DNA of 64,000 nt from CAIOHW01 sp964432565 (GTDB taxonomy: Bacteria; Bdellovibrionota; UBA1018), in the NCBI GenBank assembly GCA_964432565.1, contig CAYSOA010000002.1, positions 89,765 to 153,764 of the forward strand, read 5' to 3'. The notes beneath the pieces are model-generated. The model was not told where the DNA came from. It saw only the letters and a program-made list of their open reading frames with translations, and did not search any database. Positions 25,516-33,943 of this stretch are shown in pieces (within the stretch, counting starts at the first letter, position 1; every line of letters starts with the position of its first letter). The translations under genes were made by a program, and so were the position numbers.

Positions 25516-26397
25516 TCAAGTGTGCTCGTTTTTGAGATATTTTTGAAGCAACTCGCGCACCCCGTGGCGTAATTCGGGACGCTTCAGAGCAAAAGCCAGA
25601 GTCGCGTCAATGAACCCCAGCCGATCTCCGGTGTCATACCTCGTTCCCTCGAAGGCATGAGCCAGAAGTCGACGCTCGGAGGCCAGAATCTGCAGGGCAT
25701 CAGTGAGCTGAATCTCCCCCCCTTTTCCGGGAGGCGTCCGCTTCAGGCAGTCGAAGATCGCAGGCTCCAAAACGTATCTTCCGGGAATCGCCAGGCGCGA
25801 GGGGGCGGCATCAACGGACGGCTTCTCGATAAGCCGCTCCACCTCCCAGGTCCGTTCATCCAGCGGACGGCCTCCGATCACTCCATACTTGGACACTTCG
25901 GACGCCGGAACCTCCATGACTCCCACGACCGACGCCTGCTCCCGATGGAACAGCTCCACCAACTGCCCTGTGCACGGCACCGCTGAATCGATCAGATCAT
26001 CACCAAGCAGGACGGCGAAGGGCTCATCACCTACGGCGGCCTGAGCGCAAAGAACGGCGTGGCCGAGGCCCATGGGGTTTTTCTGGCGGATCGAGATCAC
26101 TTCGCAGAGTCGTCCCACGCGGCGGGATACCTCGGCAAGATCGGTCTTGCCCTTGCGCTCCAGGGAGTCCTCGAGCTCGACGTTGAAATCGAAATGGTTC
26201 TCGATGGATTCCTTGTGACGGGCCGTCACCAGAACCACACGCTCGACGCCCGACCGCACCGCCTCTTCGACGATGTGCTGGATCATCGGAACATCGACGA
26301 TCGGAATCATCTCCTTGGGAATGGCCTTGGTGGCTGGAAGGAATCGGGTTCCCATACCGGCAGCAGGAATCACCGCCGTTCGAACGAGTCTTTTCAT
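25516..26397 (-). CDS. galU: UTP-glucose-1-phosphate uridylyltransferase GalU
   Basis: Makes UDP-glucose, the donor for LPS core and capsule-type glycans. The nucleotidyl-transfer motif AVIPAAGMGTRFLPATKAIPKEM opens the protein, and KNPMGLGHAVL, LIEKP and KGGEIQLTDAL are characteristic. About 293 residues, normal length. I prefer the ATG at 26397, four bases after GGAGG, over the TTG directly before it. Confidence 0.97.
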   Translation of the reverse strand: MKRLVRTAVIPAAGMGTRFLPATKAIPKEMIPIVDVPMIQHIVEEAVRSGVERVVLVTARHKESIENHFDFNVELEDSLERKGKTDLAEVSRRVGRLCEVISIRQKNPMGLGHAVLCAQAAVGDEPFAVLLGDDLIDSAVPCTGQLVELFHREQASVVGVMEVPASEVSKYGVIGGRPLDERTWEVERLIEKPSVDAAPSRLAIPGRYVLEPAIFDCLKRTPPGKGGEIQLTDALQILASERRLLAHAFEGTRYDTGDRLGFIDATLAFALKRPELRHGVRELLQKYLKNEHT

Positions 26398-26433
26398 CAA
26401 TCCTCCGCTGTCAGCGGCGGATTGCGGACGAAA

Positions 26434-26811
26434 TCAAGTTCGAGCCGAAAACCGCTGACCTTCGGACTCTAGCTCGGCTTTGCAGCCGATGCAAAGCGTG
26501 GTCGAGGGATTGGCCTTGAGCCGCGCCTCCGAAATGTCTTCGCCGCAACGCACGCAATCACCGAAGGTTCCATTCTCAAGACGACGCAGCGCCTCATCCA
26601 CCTCACGCAGGATCACGCGGTCACGATTGCGCATCTGCACTGCAATTCCACGGTCCGTGTCCGCCGCCGCCTGGTCTATCGAGTCGGCCTGAATCAGGTC
26701 CTCGCTATCGATCCATTCTTCGGTGGAACGTCTCAATCCCACCGCGATCGTCTCGCGTCGCGACAGTAGTTCGGCTTTCAGGCGCTCTAGCTTTTCCTTG
26801 CGCATCGTCAT
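26434..26811 (-). CDS. DksA/TraR-family zinc-finger protein
   Basis: Small regulator-like protein of about 125 residues. A charged coiled-coil N-terminal half (RKEKLERLKAELLSRRE) is followed by a four-cysteine finger, CVRC at 86-89 and CIGC at 107-110, as in DksA, which binds the RNA polymerase secondary channel. The coiled-coil tip carries acidic residues, but the exact DksA DxxDxA motif is replaced (DSIDQAA gives a similar pattern), so a true DksA role is likely but unproven. Start uncertain: ATG at 26811 or 26805; the frame upstream lies over the divergent gene's leader. It precedes galU by 36 bases. Confidence 0.88.
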   Translation of the reverse strand: MTMRKEKLERLKAELLSRRETIAVGLRRSTEEWIDSEDLIQADSIDQAAADTDRGIAVQMRNRDRVILREVDEALRRLENGTFGDCVRCGEDISEARLKANPSTTLCIGCKAELESEGQRFSART

Positions 26812-26858
26812 TTGCCGCCGGACACTACCCTGAGACACCCGCTCTGGTAAAGGACTTT

Positions 26859-27734
26859 TTGACGCACATGGTAAACACAGCGCAACAAAAACTCGGGCCA
26901 CTCAAGATATTGATATTCATATCTTTTTTGGTGGCCCACTCCTCTCGCGCTAGCGAGTTTCGATCCCCTCGGGCAGCCGCTCTCGGAGGCGCGGGGCACG
27001 CCAACCCGCTCCTCAACGACTCGGTTTACCAAAACCCGTCCTTCGCATCGTTTCTGCCAGTTTACAGCTGGGCCGCCAATTACCGTTCACTGGGAGAAGA
27101 CCAGGGTCGAGCCTACAGCCTCTCCATACTGGATGGGCGCTCTGAGTTCGTTCAGGCTTCGGCCGCCTATGGAGTTCGAGACGACCTGAGCTCGGTATTC
27201 GTGGGCTTGTCCAGAAAGCTGCAGCCAAAACTCACCGTGGGACTCGGAGCAAAACTCTTTTACACCAAGAGACCTGCGCGCTTTCGGGATGCCCGAAACT
27301 GGAACCTCTCTGCCACGGCAGCGCCCTGGGACTGGCTTCAGGTGGCGGTGATCATCGACAACATGGTCCAGTCGACTCGTTCTCGTCTTCTGGGGCTCGA
27401 AAGAGAGGCGATTGTCGGCACGAAGTTCAAGATCACCGAAAAGTTTCTGATTTATCTCGATCCTCGAATTCGAATCGGAAACGCCCTCGAAATTCCTGAC
27501 AATCCCAGCCTCGGCTATGAAGCGGGCGCCGAAATTGCGATCATGAAGGATCTCTATGTGCGCATGGGAAGCTTCCGTAATGTTCCGCATCCCGACCTGC
27601 GAACCAAGGCCCGGGGGTTTGGCTACGGACTCGGTTGGGTGGTCCCGAGAATGTCATTCGATTATGCACTCGAAAGAGTCGTGGGGCCTCTCGATCGACT
27701 CACCCACAACTGGGGCGTCACCCTCTATTTTTGA
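26859..27734 (+). CDS. Outer-membrane beta-barrel protein, unassigned
   Basis: Exported protein of about 291 residues. After a hydrophobic leader (about 15-28, cleavage near SRA), the mature part opens with SPRAAALGGAGHANPLLNDSVYQNPS, a pattern shared with FadL/PorV-like and other barrel proteins whose first hatch holds Ala, Gly and Asn-Pro residues. The rest alternates short amphipathic strands with charged loops and ends in a terminal aromatic, WGVTLYF, the usual signal for the barrel-assembly machine. The start is either a TTG at 26859, five bases from AAAGGA, or an ATG at 26868. It converges with the btuD-like gene, overlapping by 10 bases. Confidence 0.8.
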   Translation: MTHMVNTAQQKLGPLKILIFISFLVAHSSRASEFRSPRAAALGGAGHANPLLNDSVYQNPSFASFLPVYSWAANYRSLGEDQGRAYSLSILDGRSEFVQASAAYGVRDDLSSVFVGLSRKLQPKLTVGLGAKLFYTKRPARFRDARNWNLSATAAPWDWLQVAVIIDNMVQSTRSRLLGLEREAIVGTKFKITEKFLIYLDPRIRIGNALEIPDNPSLGYEAGAEIAIMKDLYVRMGSFRNVPHPDLRTKARGFGYGLGWVVPRMSFDYALERVVGPLDRLTHNWGVTLYF

Positions 27735-28498
27735 GAGAGAAGTGAAAGCATCGATGCAGCCCGCGGATAGATTCGGGTGAGCATCGCCTCATTGACAACG
27801 GCGTCCACCGCTCCGGTGGCAATCACCCGCCCCTCCTGAAGAACCCAGGCTTCGCCAGCCCATCTCAACGCAAAGGCGAGATCGTGAGACACCAGTACGA
27901 TTGCCGACACCTTGAAGGGTTGCGCCCCGCTGCCATCGACCAAGGTCCTCAACGACTGACCAAGGCTCCATTGGTAATCCAGATCCATCCGGGAAAGCGC
28001 TTCGTCCAGCAAGAGCACCTCTGCTCCCTGAACCAGTGCACGAGCCAGTGCCACCCTCTGGCGCTCCCCTCCGCTAAGCCCCTGAATTCCACGCGCGGAC
28101 AACGAACGCAGATCACAAAACTCGAGCGCCGGCTCCACAAGTTCTGGTCGTCCCGAAGCAAAAGTCCCGGACGTAACCACCTCGTGCACGCTCATGGGAA
28201 AAACACTCGTCAGCTCGTCAGACACATAAGCCACCCGCGCCGCCCGATCCCTTGGAGCGAGTCTGGTCCAATCAACGCCCTTCCAATGGATGGATCCCGA
28301 ATAGTTCGCAGAGGGATATCCGAGCACCCCGGCCAGAAGCTTCAGAAGCGTCGATTTTCCGGCGCCATTGGGGCCCACAAGGGCAACCACCTGACCGGCA
28401 CGCAAGTCCACCGAACAGTCCGAGAGCAGAGCTCGCGCTCCAGCTCCCGTACCGGTGCACCATCCCAGGCTCCTCGCCTTCAACAAGCGCTCACCCAT
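27725..28498 (-). CDS. btuD: ABC transporter ATPase, BtuD/FecE type
   Basis: Cytoplasmic ATPase of a metal-chelate or vitamin B12 importer. The 257 residues carry Walker A GPNGAGKST, the signature LSGGERQR, Walker B VLLLDEAL and the switch His in VLVSHD. It is the last gene of an eight-gene overlapping series and shares 8 bases with the permease. The B12 assignment follows the gene order btuF-C-D; iron siderophore or haem remain possible. Confidence 0.92.
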   Translation of the reverse strand: MGERLLKARSLGWCTGTGAGARALLSDCSVDLRAGQVVALVGPNGAGKSTLLKLLAGVLGYPSANYSGSIHWKGVDWTRLAPRDRAARVAYVSDELTSVFPMSVHEVVTSGTFASGRPELVEPALEFCDLRSLSARGIQGLSGGERQRVALARALVQGAEVLLLDEALSRMDLDYQWSLGQSLRTLVDGSGAQPFKVSAIVLVSHDLAFALRWAGEAWVLQEGRVIATGAVDAVVNEAMLTRIYPRAASMLSLLSQK

Positions 28499-29444
28499 GG
28501 CGACCCGCTCTCTTCCTGATCCAATAAAGATAGGCGGGCCCGCCCACCAGTGCGGTCAGGACACCCACAGGAATCTCTCGGGGTGAAAAAAGAGCACGAC
28601 CGGCGGCATCTGCAAAAATGACCGAAAAGGCCCCCCAAATCAGGCACAGGGGCAGAACCTTCCGGTGAAGGGACCCCGCCCTTCCACGAACCCAATGGGG
28701 CACCATGAGTCCCACAAATCCCACCATTCCGGCGCAGGCCACTGCTGACGCGACCAGTACCGAACAAACCAAAATCACCTCACGGCGCAAGCCATCCACG
28801 TCAACGCCGACCGATCGGGCCGCACCCTCACCGAGCAAAAGAGTGTCGAGTTCGGCACTTCGACGATAGATCCACGTCGTCGTCAGGATACAGACCGCCA
28901 GACTGCTCCAAGCTCCCAGCGAGCCCACGCGAGACAGGTCGCCCAGCAGCCAAACCAGCGCCTGCGATACGCCAGAGGATGCCTTCAGGGCCATTACCAG
29001 AGCGACCAGGCTCGACCCAAAGAACCCCAGCATGACTCCGGCAAGCAAAAGCGGCGCGCCCCCCATTCCGCGCTTTGAGGCAAGCGCCAGGATGGGCAGG
29101 GTGAAAACCAGCGCGCCGACAAGGGCACCTGAACCAAGGCCTCCCGCCAGGGCCTCTCCCCAAAAAGCACCAACGAGCACCGCTCCCAGTGCGGCTCCCG
29201 AGGATATCCCCAGTGTATAGGGCTCACAGAGTGGGTTCGTGAAGACGACCTGAAGGAGCGCACCCGCCACTGCCAGAGCCCCGCCCACAGCGGAAGCCAG
29301 CAGGGCGCGGGTCCCTCGGAGCTCCCAGAGCAGCGACGGAGAGTCGAACCACGCCTTCCACCCCATCGACCCAATAGTCAGGGACGCAAGAAAAGCGATA
29401 ACAAGCATCGAGACCGCGTGGAGCATCACCCTACGGTGAGACAT
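28491..29444 (-). CDS. btuC: ABC transporter permease, BtuC/FecCD family
   Basis: Inner-membrane channel subunit of 317 residues with about ten hydrophobic segments. FecCD-family strings are visible: RGTRALLASAVGGALAVAGA, QVVFTNPLCEPYTLGISSGAALGA and GFVGLMVPHWVR. Start ATG at 29444, six bases after AGGTGG and inside the binding-protein gene (14-base overlap). Confidence 0.94.
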   Translation of the reverse strand: MSHRRVMLHAVSMLVIAFLASLTIGSMGWKAWFDSPSLLWELRGTRALLASAVGGALAVAGALLQVVFTNPLCEPYTLGISSGAALGAVLVGAFWGEALAGGLGSGALVGALVFTLPILALASKRGMGGAPLLLAGVMLGFFGSSLVALVMALKASSGVSQALVWLLGDLSRVGSLGAWSSLAVCILTTTWIYRRSAELDTLLLGEGAARSVGVDVDGLRREVILVCSVLVASAVACAGMVGFVGLMVPHWVRGRAGSLHRKVLPLCLIWGAFSVIFADAAGRALFSPREIPVGVLTALVGGPAYLYWIRKRAGRHG

Positions 29445-30309
29445 CTGTCACCACCTGCTCTAAAGCATCCAATAGCCCGGAAGTCGGCAACGTCAGTGCG
29501 GGCAGGAGAAATACCCGAACTCGAATACCCGCCATTCTGCGAACTGCCACGAGGCGATCCCGCCAACGAGCAGCGGAAGCTTCGTGGCGTCGATGCTCCG
29601 TCTCGCCTCCCAGGATCCAAACCTCGTCAATACGCCTCGACAAGACGCTCTCCAAAGAAACCCGGGGATAAGGGTCCTTGAGATCCGAGAAAACGTTCTC
29701 GATCCCAAGATGGGTGAGAGCCTCGGATAGAAAGGTCGCAGCCCCCCCCAGGACGATCAATGGCTGATCATCGATTTGAACAAGGACCCGTTTCGCGGCA
29801 AGACGCCCCCGAAGCGCCCGAAGGCGAGCCTCAAACCGACTCACGATTTCATGCGCTTTTTCTTCCGTGCCCAGCACGGATCCCAGAAGATGATAGGCGC
29901 GAGGAATATCCGACAGCGAATGCATCGGAATACTCACCATCTTCGCGGACAGACCTGAGCGACGGAGAGTGTCCGCCAGAGAGTCGACATCAGATCGAGG
30001 CAGAATACCCGGCGCCTCGATGATGCAGTCAGGACGCCCGAGAATCAGACGCTCTCGGTCGATCCGTCCCGCCGAGGCGACTTCTTGAATCCGGCGACCG
30101 GCGGCAAACGAGGGAACCGGAGTATATGAGGCCACTCCGGTCAACCTCCCGTACAGCTGCTCCGCAGGCAGCATCTCGATGACCATGGCACCGAGGGCCG
30201 GAGAAAGCGTTGCCACTTGGCGACAAACGCCGGACTTCGCCTGAACAGGTTCAAGTCCCAGCACAAGCAACAGCGCCGTACAGACTCCAGTCTTAAAAGC
30301 GATTCTCAC
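29431..30309 (-). CDS. btuF: Periplasmic substrate-binding protein, BtuF type
   Basis: Class III binding protein that would deliver B12 or an iron chelate to the permease. The start is taken as the GTG at 30309, behind GGAAAG; the product then begins with a compact signal peptide ending VQA. An upstream ATG at 30342 would overlap plsY by 50 bases. The two-lobed fold is suggested by QVATLSPALGAMVIEML, GRPDCIIEAPG and the long connecting helix near 160-185. About 292 residues. Confidence 0.87.
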   Translation of the reverse strand: MRIAFKTGVCTALLLVLGLEPVQAKSGVCRQVATLSPALGAMVIEMLPAEQLYGRLTGVASYTPVPSFAAGRRIQEVASAGRIDRERLILGRPDCIIEAPGILPRSDVDSLADTLRRSGLSAKMVSIPMHSLSDIPRAYHLLGSVLGTEEKAHEIVSRFEARLRALRGRLAAKRVLVQIDDQPLIVLGGAATFLSEALTHLGIENVFSDLKDPYPRVSLESVLSRRIDEVWILGGETEHRRHEASAARWRDRLVAVRRMAGIRVRVFLLPALTLPTSGLLDALEQVVTDVSP

Positions 30310-30934
30310 GGCTTTCCAACAGCGCATCGAGGTTTTTTTCATGCCGCGCCATTACGATGAAGACAAGCGCGGCACCCCAGAGCAGATGCGCCCCGGCTTC
30401 AAACCCGGGCAGCGCAATATGGGAAACAACCAACAGAAAGAGCCCAGAGAGACTTGAAAGGGATCCGACTCGCGTCGCGAGGAAGGTCATGACGAATCCA
30501 AAGAGTCCCACCAGCGACGCCCACGGCGACAACAGGATCAGGGCCCCAAAACCCGTTGCGACTCCCTTTCCCCCTCGCAGCTGAAGCCAGGGCGTAAAAC
30601 AATGTCCCAGCACGGCTACCGTGGCACTACACCACTGCAGCATGGGACTTCCCTGAACCCAGGCAGAACCGGGAAAGAGCGTCCAACCCGACAGCAGATC
30701 CACTCCCGCTTCAGAGGCCAGGAACACGGCAAGGGTCCCTTTCAAAGTATCACCAAGAAAAGTAAGAAACCCCGCGGGCCAGAATCCCAGTACCCGCGAG
30801 ACATTCGTCGCACCGATATTGCCGCTTCCACTCTTCCTGATGTCTTCGCGACCAAAAATCCGCGCGAAGATCACCCCGAACGGAATCGAGCCCAGGAGAA
30901 AGGCAGCCCCGATGACGACGAACACGCCATTCAT
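30293..30934 (-). CDS. plsY: Acyl-phosphate:glycerol-3-phosphate acyltransferase PlsY
   Basis: Membrane enzyme that makes lysophosphatidic acid, the first step of phospholipid synthesis. All three conserved loops are present: SGSGNIGATN, GHCFTPWLQLRGGKGVATGFG, and HEKN near the C-terminus. The 213 residues hold the usual five to seven membrane segments. The ATG overlaps the lgt stop (ATGA). Confidence 0.97.
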   Translation of the reverse strand: MNGVFVVIGAAFLLGSIPFGVIFARIFGREDIRKSGSGNIGATNVSRVLGFWPAGFLTFLGDTLKGTLAVFLASEAGVDLLSGWTLFPGSAWVQGSPMLQWCSATVAVLGHCFTPWLQLRGGKGVATGFGALILLSPWASLVGLFGFVMTFLATRVGSLSSLSGLFLLVVSHIALPGFEAGAHLLWGAALVFIVMARHEKNLDALLESRENRF

Positions 30935-31704
30935 GCACGCTCCGGAGCCCTAAGGCGAAAAAGCAGTGCCACAGCGGCAGCCACAAAAACCAAAACCGAA
31001 ATGAACTGGCTGGTCGAAAGAACGCCATCGATCACGAAGCCTCGAATGGAGTCTCCTCGAAACTCCTCGACAAGCGATCGAATCACTGGATAGGCCAGCA
31101 AATAGGTCAGCCCCACCTGCCCGTCGAACCGGCGCCGGGGATGAAGCCACATTAGTCCGGAATAGAGCACCATGAGCGCCGAAAACTCATAGAGCTGCAC
31201 GGGATGAAGGGGAATCCCACGATGGGCGGCATCCACCAGATCAGAATCGAGACGAATCGACCAGGGAAGGTCGGCAGGCCTTCCGTAACAGCATCCGGCC
31301 GCAACGCATCCAATTCTTCCAAGGGCGTGCGCAACTGCAACTGCCGGAAGGTAAACGTCCATTGCGCTCCAAACCGAGATCCCCTGACGTCGCAGCATCC
31401 AAACCGCGAACGGCAGACCGACCAGAGGACCGCCAAAGAAGACAAGGCCCCCCTCCCAGACTCTAAAAATCGCAAGCGGGTCGGCGGCGAAATCAGTCCA
31501 GCGAGTGAGGACAAAAAGGCCTCGAGCACCAAGAAATCCAACAAGGAGGAGCCAAAACGCAAAATCGGCGGACTTATCCGGGTCCAGGCCGCTGCGCGGC
31601 GCCAACTTTCGTATGGTCCCAACGGCGAGAAAAAATCCTACCGCGATCATCAGCCCGTAGGTGTGTATGGAGATGGGACCGATCTTAAACAGCAGGGGAA
31701 GCAT
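30931..31704 (-). CDS. lgt: Prolipoprotein diacylglyceryl transferase Lgt
   Basis: Transfers diacylglycerol from phosphatidylglycerol to the lipobox cysteine of prolipoproteins. The 257 residues contain the Lgt signature around HALGRIGCVAAGCCYGRP, PISIHTYGLM at the N-terminus, and seven hydrophobic segments. Start ATG at 31704, six bases after GGAGG and 20 bases inside lspA, so the first two lipoprotein-maturation enzymes are made from overlapping genes. Confidence 0.97.
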   Translation of the reverse strand: MLPLLFKIGPISIHTYGLMIAVGFFLAVGTIRKLAPRSGLDPDKSADFAFWLLLVGFLGARGLFVLTRWTDFAADPLAIFRVWEGGLVFFGGPLVGLPFAVWMLRRQGISVWSAMDVYLPAVAVAHALGRIGCVAAGCCYGRPADLPWSIRLDSDLVDAAHRGIPLHPVQLYEFSALMVLYSGLMWLHPRRRFDGQVGLTYLLAYPVIRSLVEEFRGDSIRGFVIDGVLSTSQFISVLVFVAAAVALLFRLRAPERA

Positions 31705-32188
31705 CAGAGCCCTCCTCTTTTCCCGCCATATCGAGCATCAGCAGGCCCACCCCGACGCAGATTGCCGTATCGGCCACATTGAAGGCGGGGAAATGAGCCT
31801 GATAGTTCCAGTGAAAATCGAGGAAATCGACGACGAATCCATGCCGAACACGATCGATCAGGTTCCCAACTGCACCACCCATGACCAGCGCAAGAGCAGT
31901 GGCCGTCCTAAAGTCCCGAGCGGGAAGCTTCTTGAAAAGGTATCCGATCACGACAAGCGCAATGGTCGGCACCAGCAGAAAGAAGGGGATTCTGAACGAC
32001 GCATCCGCCCCGGCCATGAAGCCAAAAGCCGCGCCCGTGTTTCGAACGTAGGTGATATTAAAAAAAGAGGAGAGAACCGGAACAGACTCTCCCAGCTGAA
32101 ACTGATCCACGATGATCTGCTTGGTCCATTGATCCAGAATGACCGTCACAATGGGAACCAGCAGCGCGATCCAGTGCTTGGTTTTCAT
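31685..32188 (-). CDS. lspA: Lipoprotein signal peptidase LspA
   Basis: Aspartic protease that removes the signal peptide from diacylated prolipoproteins. The 167-residue protein has four membrane segments, the motif NITYVRNTGAAFGF, and catalytic aspartates in GNLIDRV (about 112) and FNVADTAI (about 140). The start is the ATG at 32188, which overlaps the stop of the HTH gene (ATGA). Confidence 0.97.
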   Translation of the reverse strand: MKTKHWIALLVPIVTVILDQWTKQIIVDQFQLGESVPVLSSFFNITYVRNTGAAFGFMAGADASFRIPFFLLVPTIALVVIGYLFKKLPARDFRTATALALVMGGAVGNLIDRVRHGFVVDFLDFHWNYQAHFPAFNVADTAICVGVGLLMLDMAGKEEGSDASPAV

Positions 32189-32742
32189 AACAAAGACCCC
32201 CATAGCGTCACATACCCCGGGCAACGCTGCAGTTCATCGCGGTAATCATCCGGATCAAGAAACTGCACCTGAATCCGCCGTCCGAGGGGATGCCCACGAG
32301 CGATACGCAGCACTTCCTCGCGCTGCTCACTGATGACGCCGAGTTCATAGTCCGAATCCGTGGTTCCCTTGCCCTGTGCACGCACTCCCAGCAGAAACCC
32401 TTTCGAACAAAGAGGCTCGAGCGACTGCCGCAGCGTCTCGAGATCGCATACCGAGGAGATGACCTTGAGCAGTTCCACGCGTCCCTCATCATCGCGCAGC
32501 CGTATGGAACGCTCGTGATCCACCCAGTCGATCAGTCCCACGGCTGCCAGACGACTCAGCATCTGCTTCAAGCCATCCGCGCCGCCAACACCGCGAACAC
32601 CCTTGAGGCGATTGGAGAGCTGCCTCAACGGAAAAACCGTGGTCGCCTCGTTCAATAGCAGACGAATCAGCTTTTGTTCCGCCGTAGAAAACAACAAGTC
32701 CTCGAGGCTGATCTGCTCGGGTTTTCTTACTCTTGAGGCCAT
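32185..32742 (-). CDS. Winged-helix protein with degenerate nucleotidyltransferase-like domain
   Basis: A 185-residue protein. Residues 10-95 look like a winged helix (STAEQKLIRLLL, then QLSNRLKG and a KQMLSRLAAVGLIDWV wing). Residues 110-185 follow the plan of MNT-type nucleotidyltransferase domains fused to ArsR-like helices. There the usual GSRARG, then SDxDLxV is altered to GVRAQG (119-124) and SDYELGV (130-136), and PVxY..EEF becomes QVQFLDPDDY. With the GS serine and second aspartate changed, catalysis is doubtful. Start ATG at 32742 behind GGGAGAG; it overlaps the GAF gene by 16 bases and lspA by 4. A transcriptional role is inference. Confidence 0.65.
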   Translation of the reverse strand: MASRVRKPEQISLEDLLFSTAEQKLIRLLLNEATTVFPLRQLSNRLKGVRGVGGADGLKQMLSRLAAVGLIDWVDHERSIRLRDDEGRVELLKVISSVCDLETLRQSLEPLCSKGFLLGVRAQGKGTTDSDYELGVISEQREEVLRIARGHPLGRRIQVQFLDPDDYRDELQRCPGYVTLWGSLL

Positions 32743-33179
32743 CGCTCTCCCAACTCCTGCGCCACACGGCGCACCTCTGACTCCTCCCACTCCCCGAAGG
32801 CAGCAGGAAGGTGGCTATCGATGTCAATCTGACCCAATACTCTTCCCTCTCGATCGCGAACCAGCACCACCAGCTCGGAGCGCGTCGAAAGGCTGCACGC
32901 CAGATAGTTCTCGACCGCCGAAACATCGGGAACATTCAGGTCCCGATTCTCCGCCACGGCCGTTCCGCAGATGCCCCGGCCAACCGGAATGCGGCGATGC
33001 TCGGTCTCGTCCCCGATATAAGGCCCAAGCACAAGGTGTCTGCCGCGGAGTATATAAATGCCCACCCAGTGGAATCGCGAAGAGAGCGATGCGACGTGTC
33101 GAACTGCCGAACCCAGAGGGGCTTCGGGCTGGTACCAGACGGGCTGATCCGGGGAAATCGGCTCAAGACGCTTCTTCAC
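32727..33179 (-). CDS. GAF-domain protein, free methionine-(R)-sulfoxide reductase (MsrC/YebR) family
   Basis: A single GAF domain of 150 residues. LVLGPYIG, RIPVGRGICGTAVA, the ACSLSTRSELVV segment and GQIDIDSHLPAAFGEWEESEV align with YebR, which reduces free methionine-R-sulfoxide. Two of the three YebR cysteines are kept: Cys 71 (ICGT) and the catalytic Cys 95 (LACS). The third, just before RIP, is absent (EHRRIP instead of xACxRIP), so the regeneration route may differ. The start is a GTG at 33179. It heads the eight-gene overlapping series towards btuD. Confidence 0.82.
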   Translation of the reverse strand: MKKRLEPISPDQPVWYQPEAPLGSAVRHVASLSSRFHWVGIYILRGRHLVLGPYIGDETEHRRIPVGRGICGTAVAENRDLNVPDVSAVENYLACSLSTRSELVVLVRDREGRVLGQIDIDSHLPAAFGEWEESEVRRVAQELGERWPQE

Positions 33180-33265
33180 GATTTGAAAAGTCTAGCTGAT
33201 TTCAATTCATGGCGCGAGTGCGCAGAACCTGGGGACAAGCGGCCGTCAATAAACTGGCACAATCA

Positions 33266-33841
33266 TCACTTCACACGATGAAAGTCGATCGAACTCTGGA
33301 TCCTCGGCTGGCCGCCCAGAAAGAAAAACTCCCGATAGCGCGTCAGCGCCTCATCTGAAAAATCGGACTCCGAGTCTACCCAGGATCCCGCACCCAGTGC
33401 CTGCCGAACGCTCATGCGTTGGGTTTCGGCATTGAAGAAGCCCGTCGAGGCGGGAGGGCCGGCGGAATCCTCCCCACCTCCCAGTTCCAGCCGCACGATA
33501 TCGGCGCTGCGCTCGACTTCGCGAACCCAATAAACACGCAGGTACCGGCGCACACCCTCCGGAGTCCCATCCTGGCCGAGTGCCGTTTCAATGAATAGGT
33601 TTCGAGAAATCAGAGCGGGTGGTTGCAGGTCGCCGCGCCAACGCGAATCCACCCGAACCTCCACTTGGGTCCTGCCTCGAGAAACGAGCTGGACGCGTTC
33701 ACCTGCCCCCTCCCACTCTCCGGCCATGCTCCTGGCCCAGTCGGGAGGCACCACTTCTGACCAGGCCGAACTCGGGAGGCCCGCAAAAACAAGAAAGCCA
33801 ACCATGAGGATTCGAACCAACTGAAAAACGGAGCGCGACAT
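33266..33841 (-). CDS. Secreted protein of unknown function
   Basis: A 191-residue exported protein with a signal peptide ending near AWS (about residue 28). The mature part begins PPDWARSMAGEWEGAGERVQLV and is made of alternating beta-type strands (VEVRVDSRWRGD and so on); the N-terminal W-x-G-x-G region is reminiscent of lipocalin or nitrobindin-like barrels, but no family can be assigned. Start ATG at 33841; the frame upstream is probably not used. It diverges from the lipoprotein gene at 33944, with a 102-base region between them. Confidence 0.7.
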   Translation of the reverse strand: MSRSVFQLVRILMVGFLVFAGLPSSAWSEVVPPDWARSMAGEWEGAGERVQLVSRGRTQVEVRVDSRWRGDLQPPALISRNLFIETALGQDGTPEGVRRYLRVYWVREVERSADIVRLELGGGEDSAGPPASTGFFNAETQRMSVRQALGAGSWVDSESDFSDEALTRYREFFFLGGQPRIQSSIDFHRVK

Positions 33842-33943
33842 GCGCCGACCCTTACACCGGAGTGATGCCGCGCGTCCACCAAGGGAGACCGCGGCGCTGG
33901 AATTGCACTTGCACCGGATCGATCCTCGACGAGGACCCCGAAC

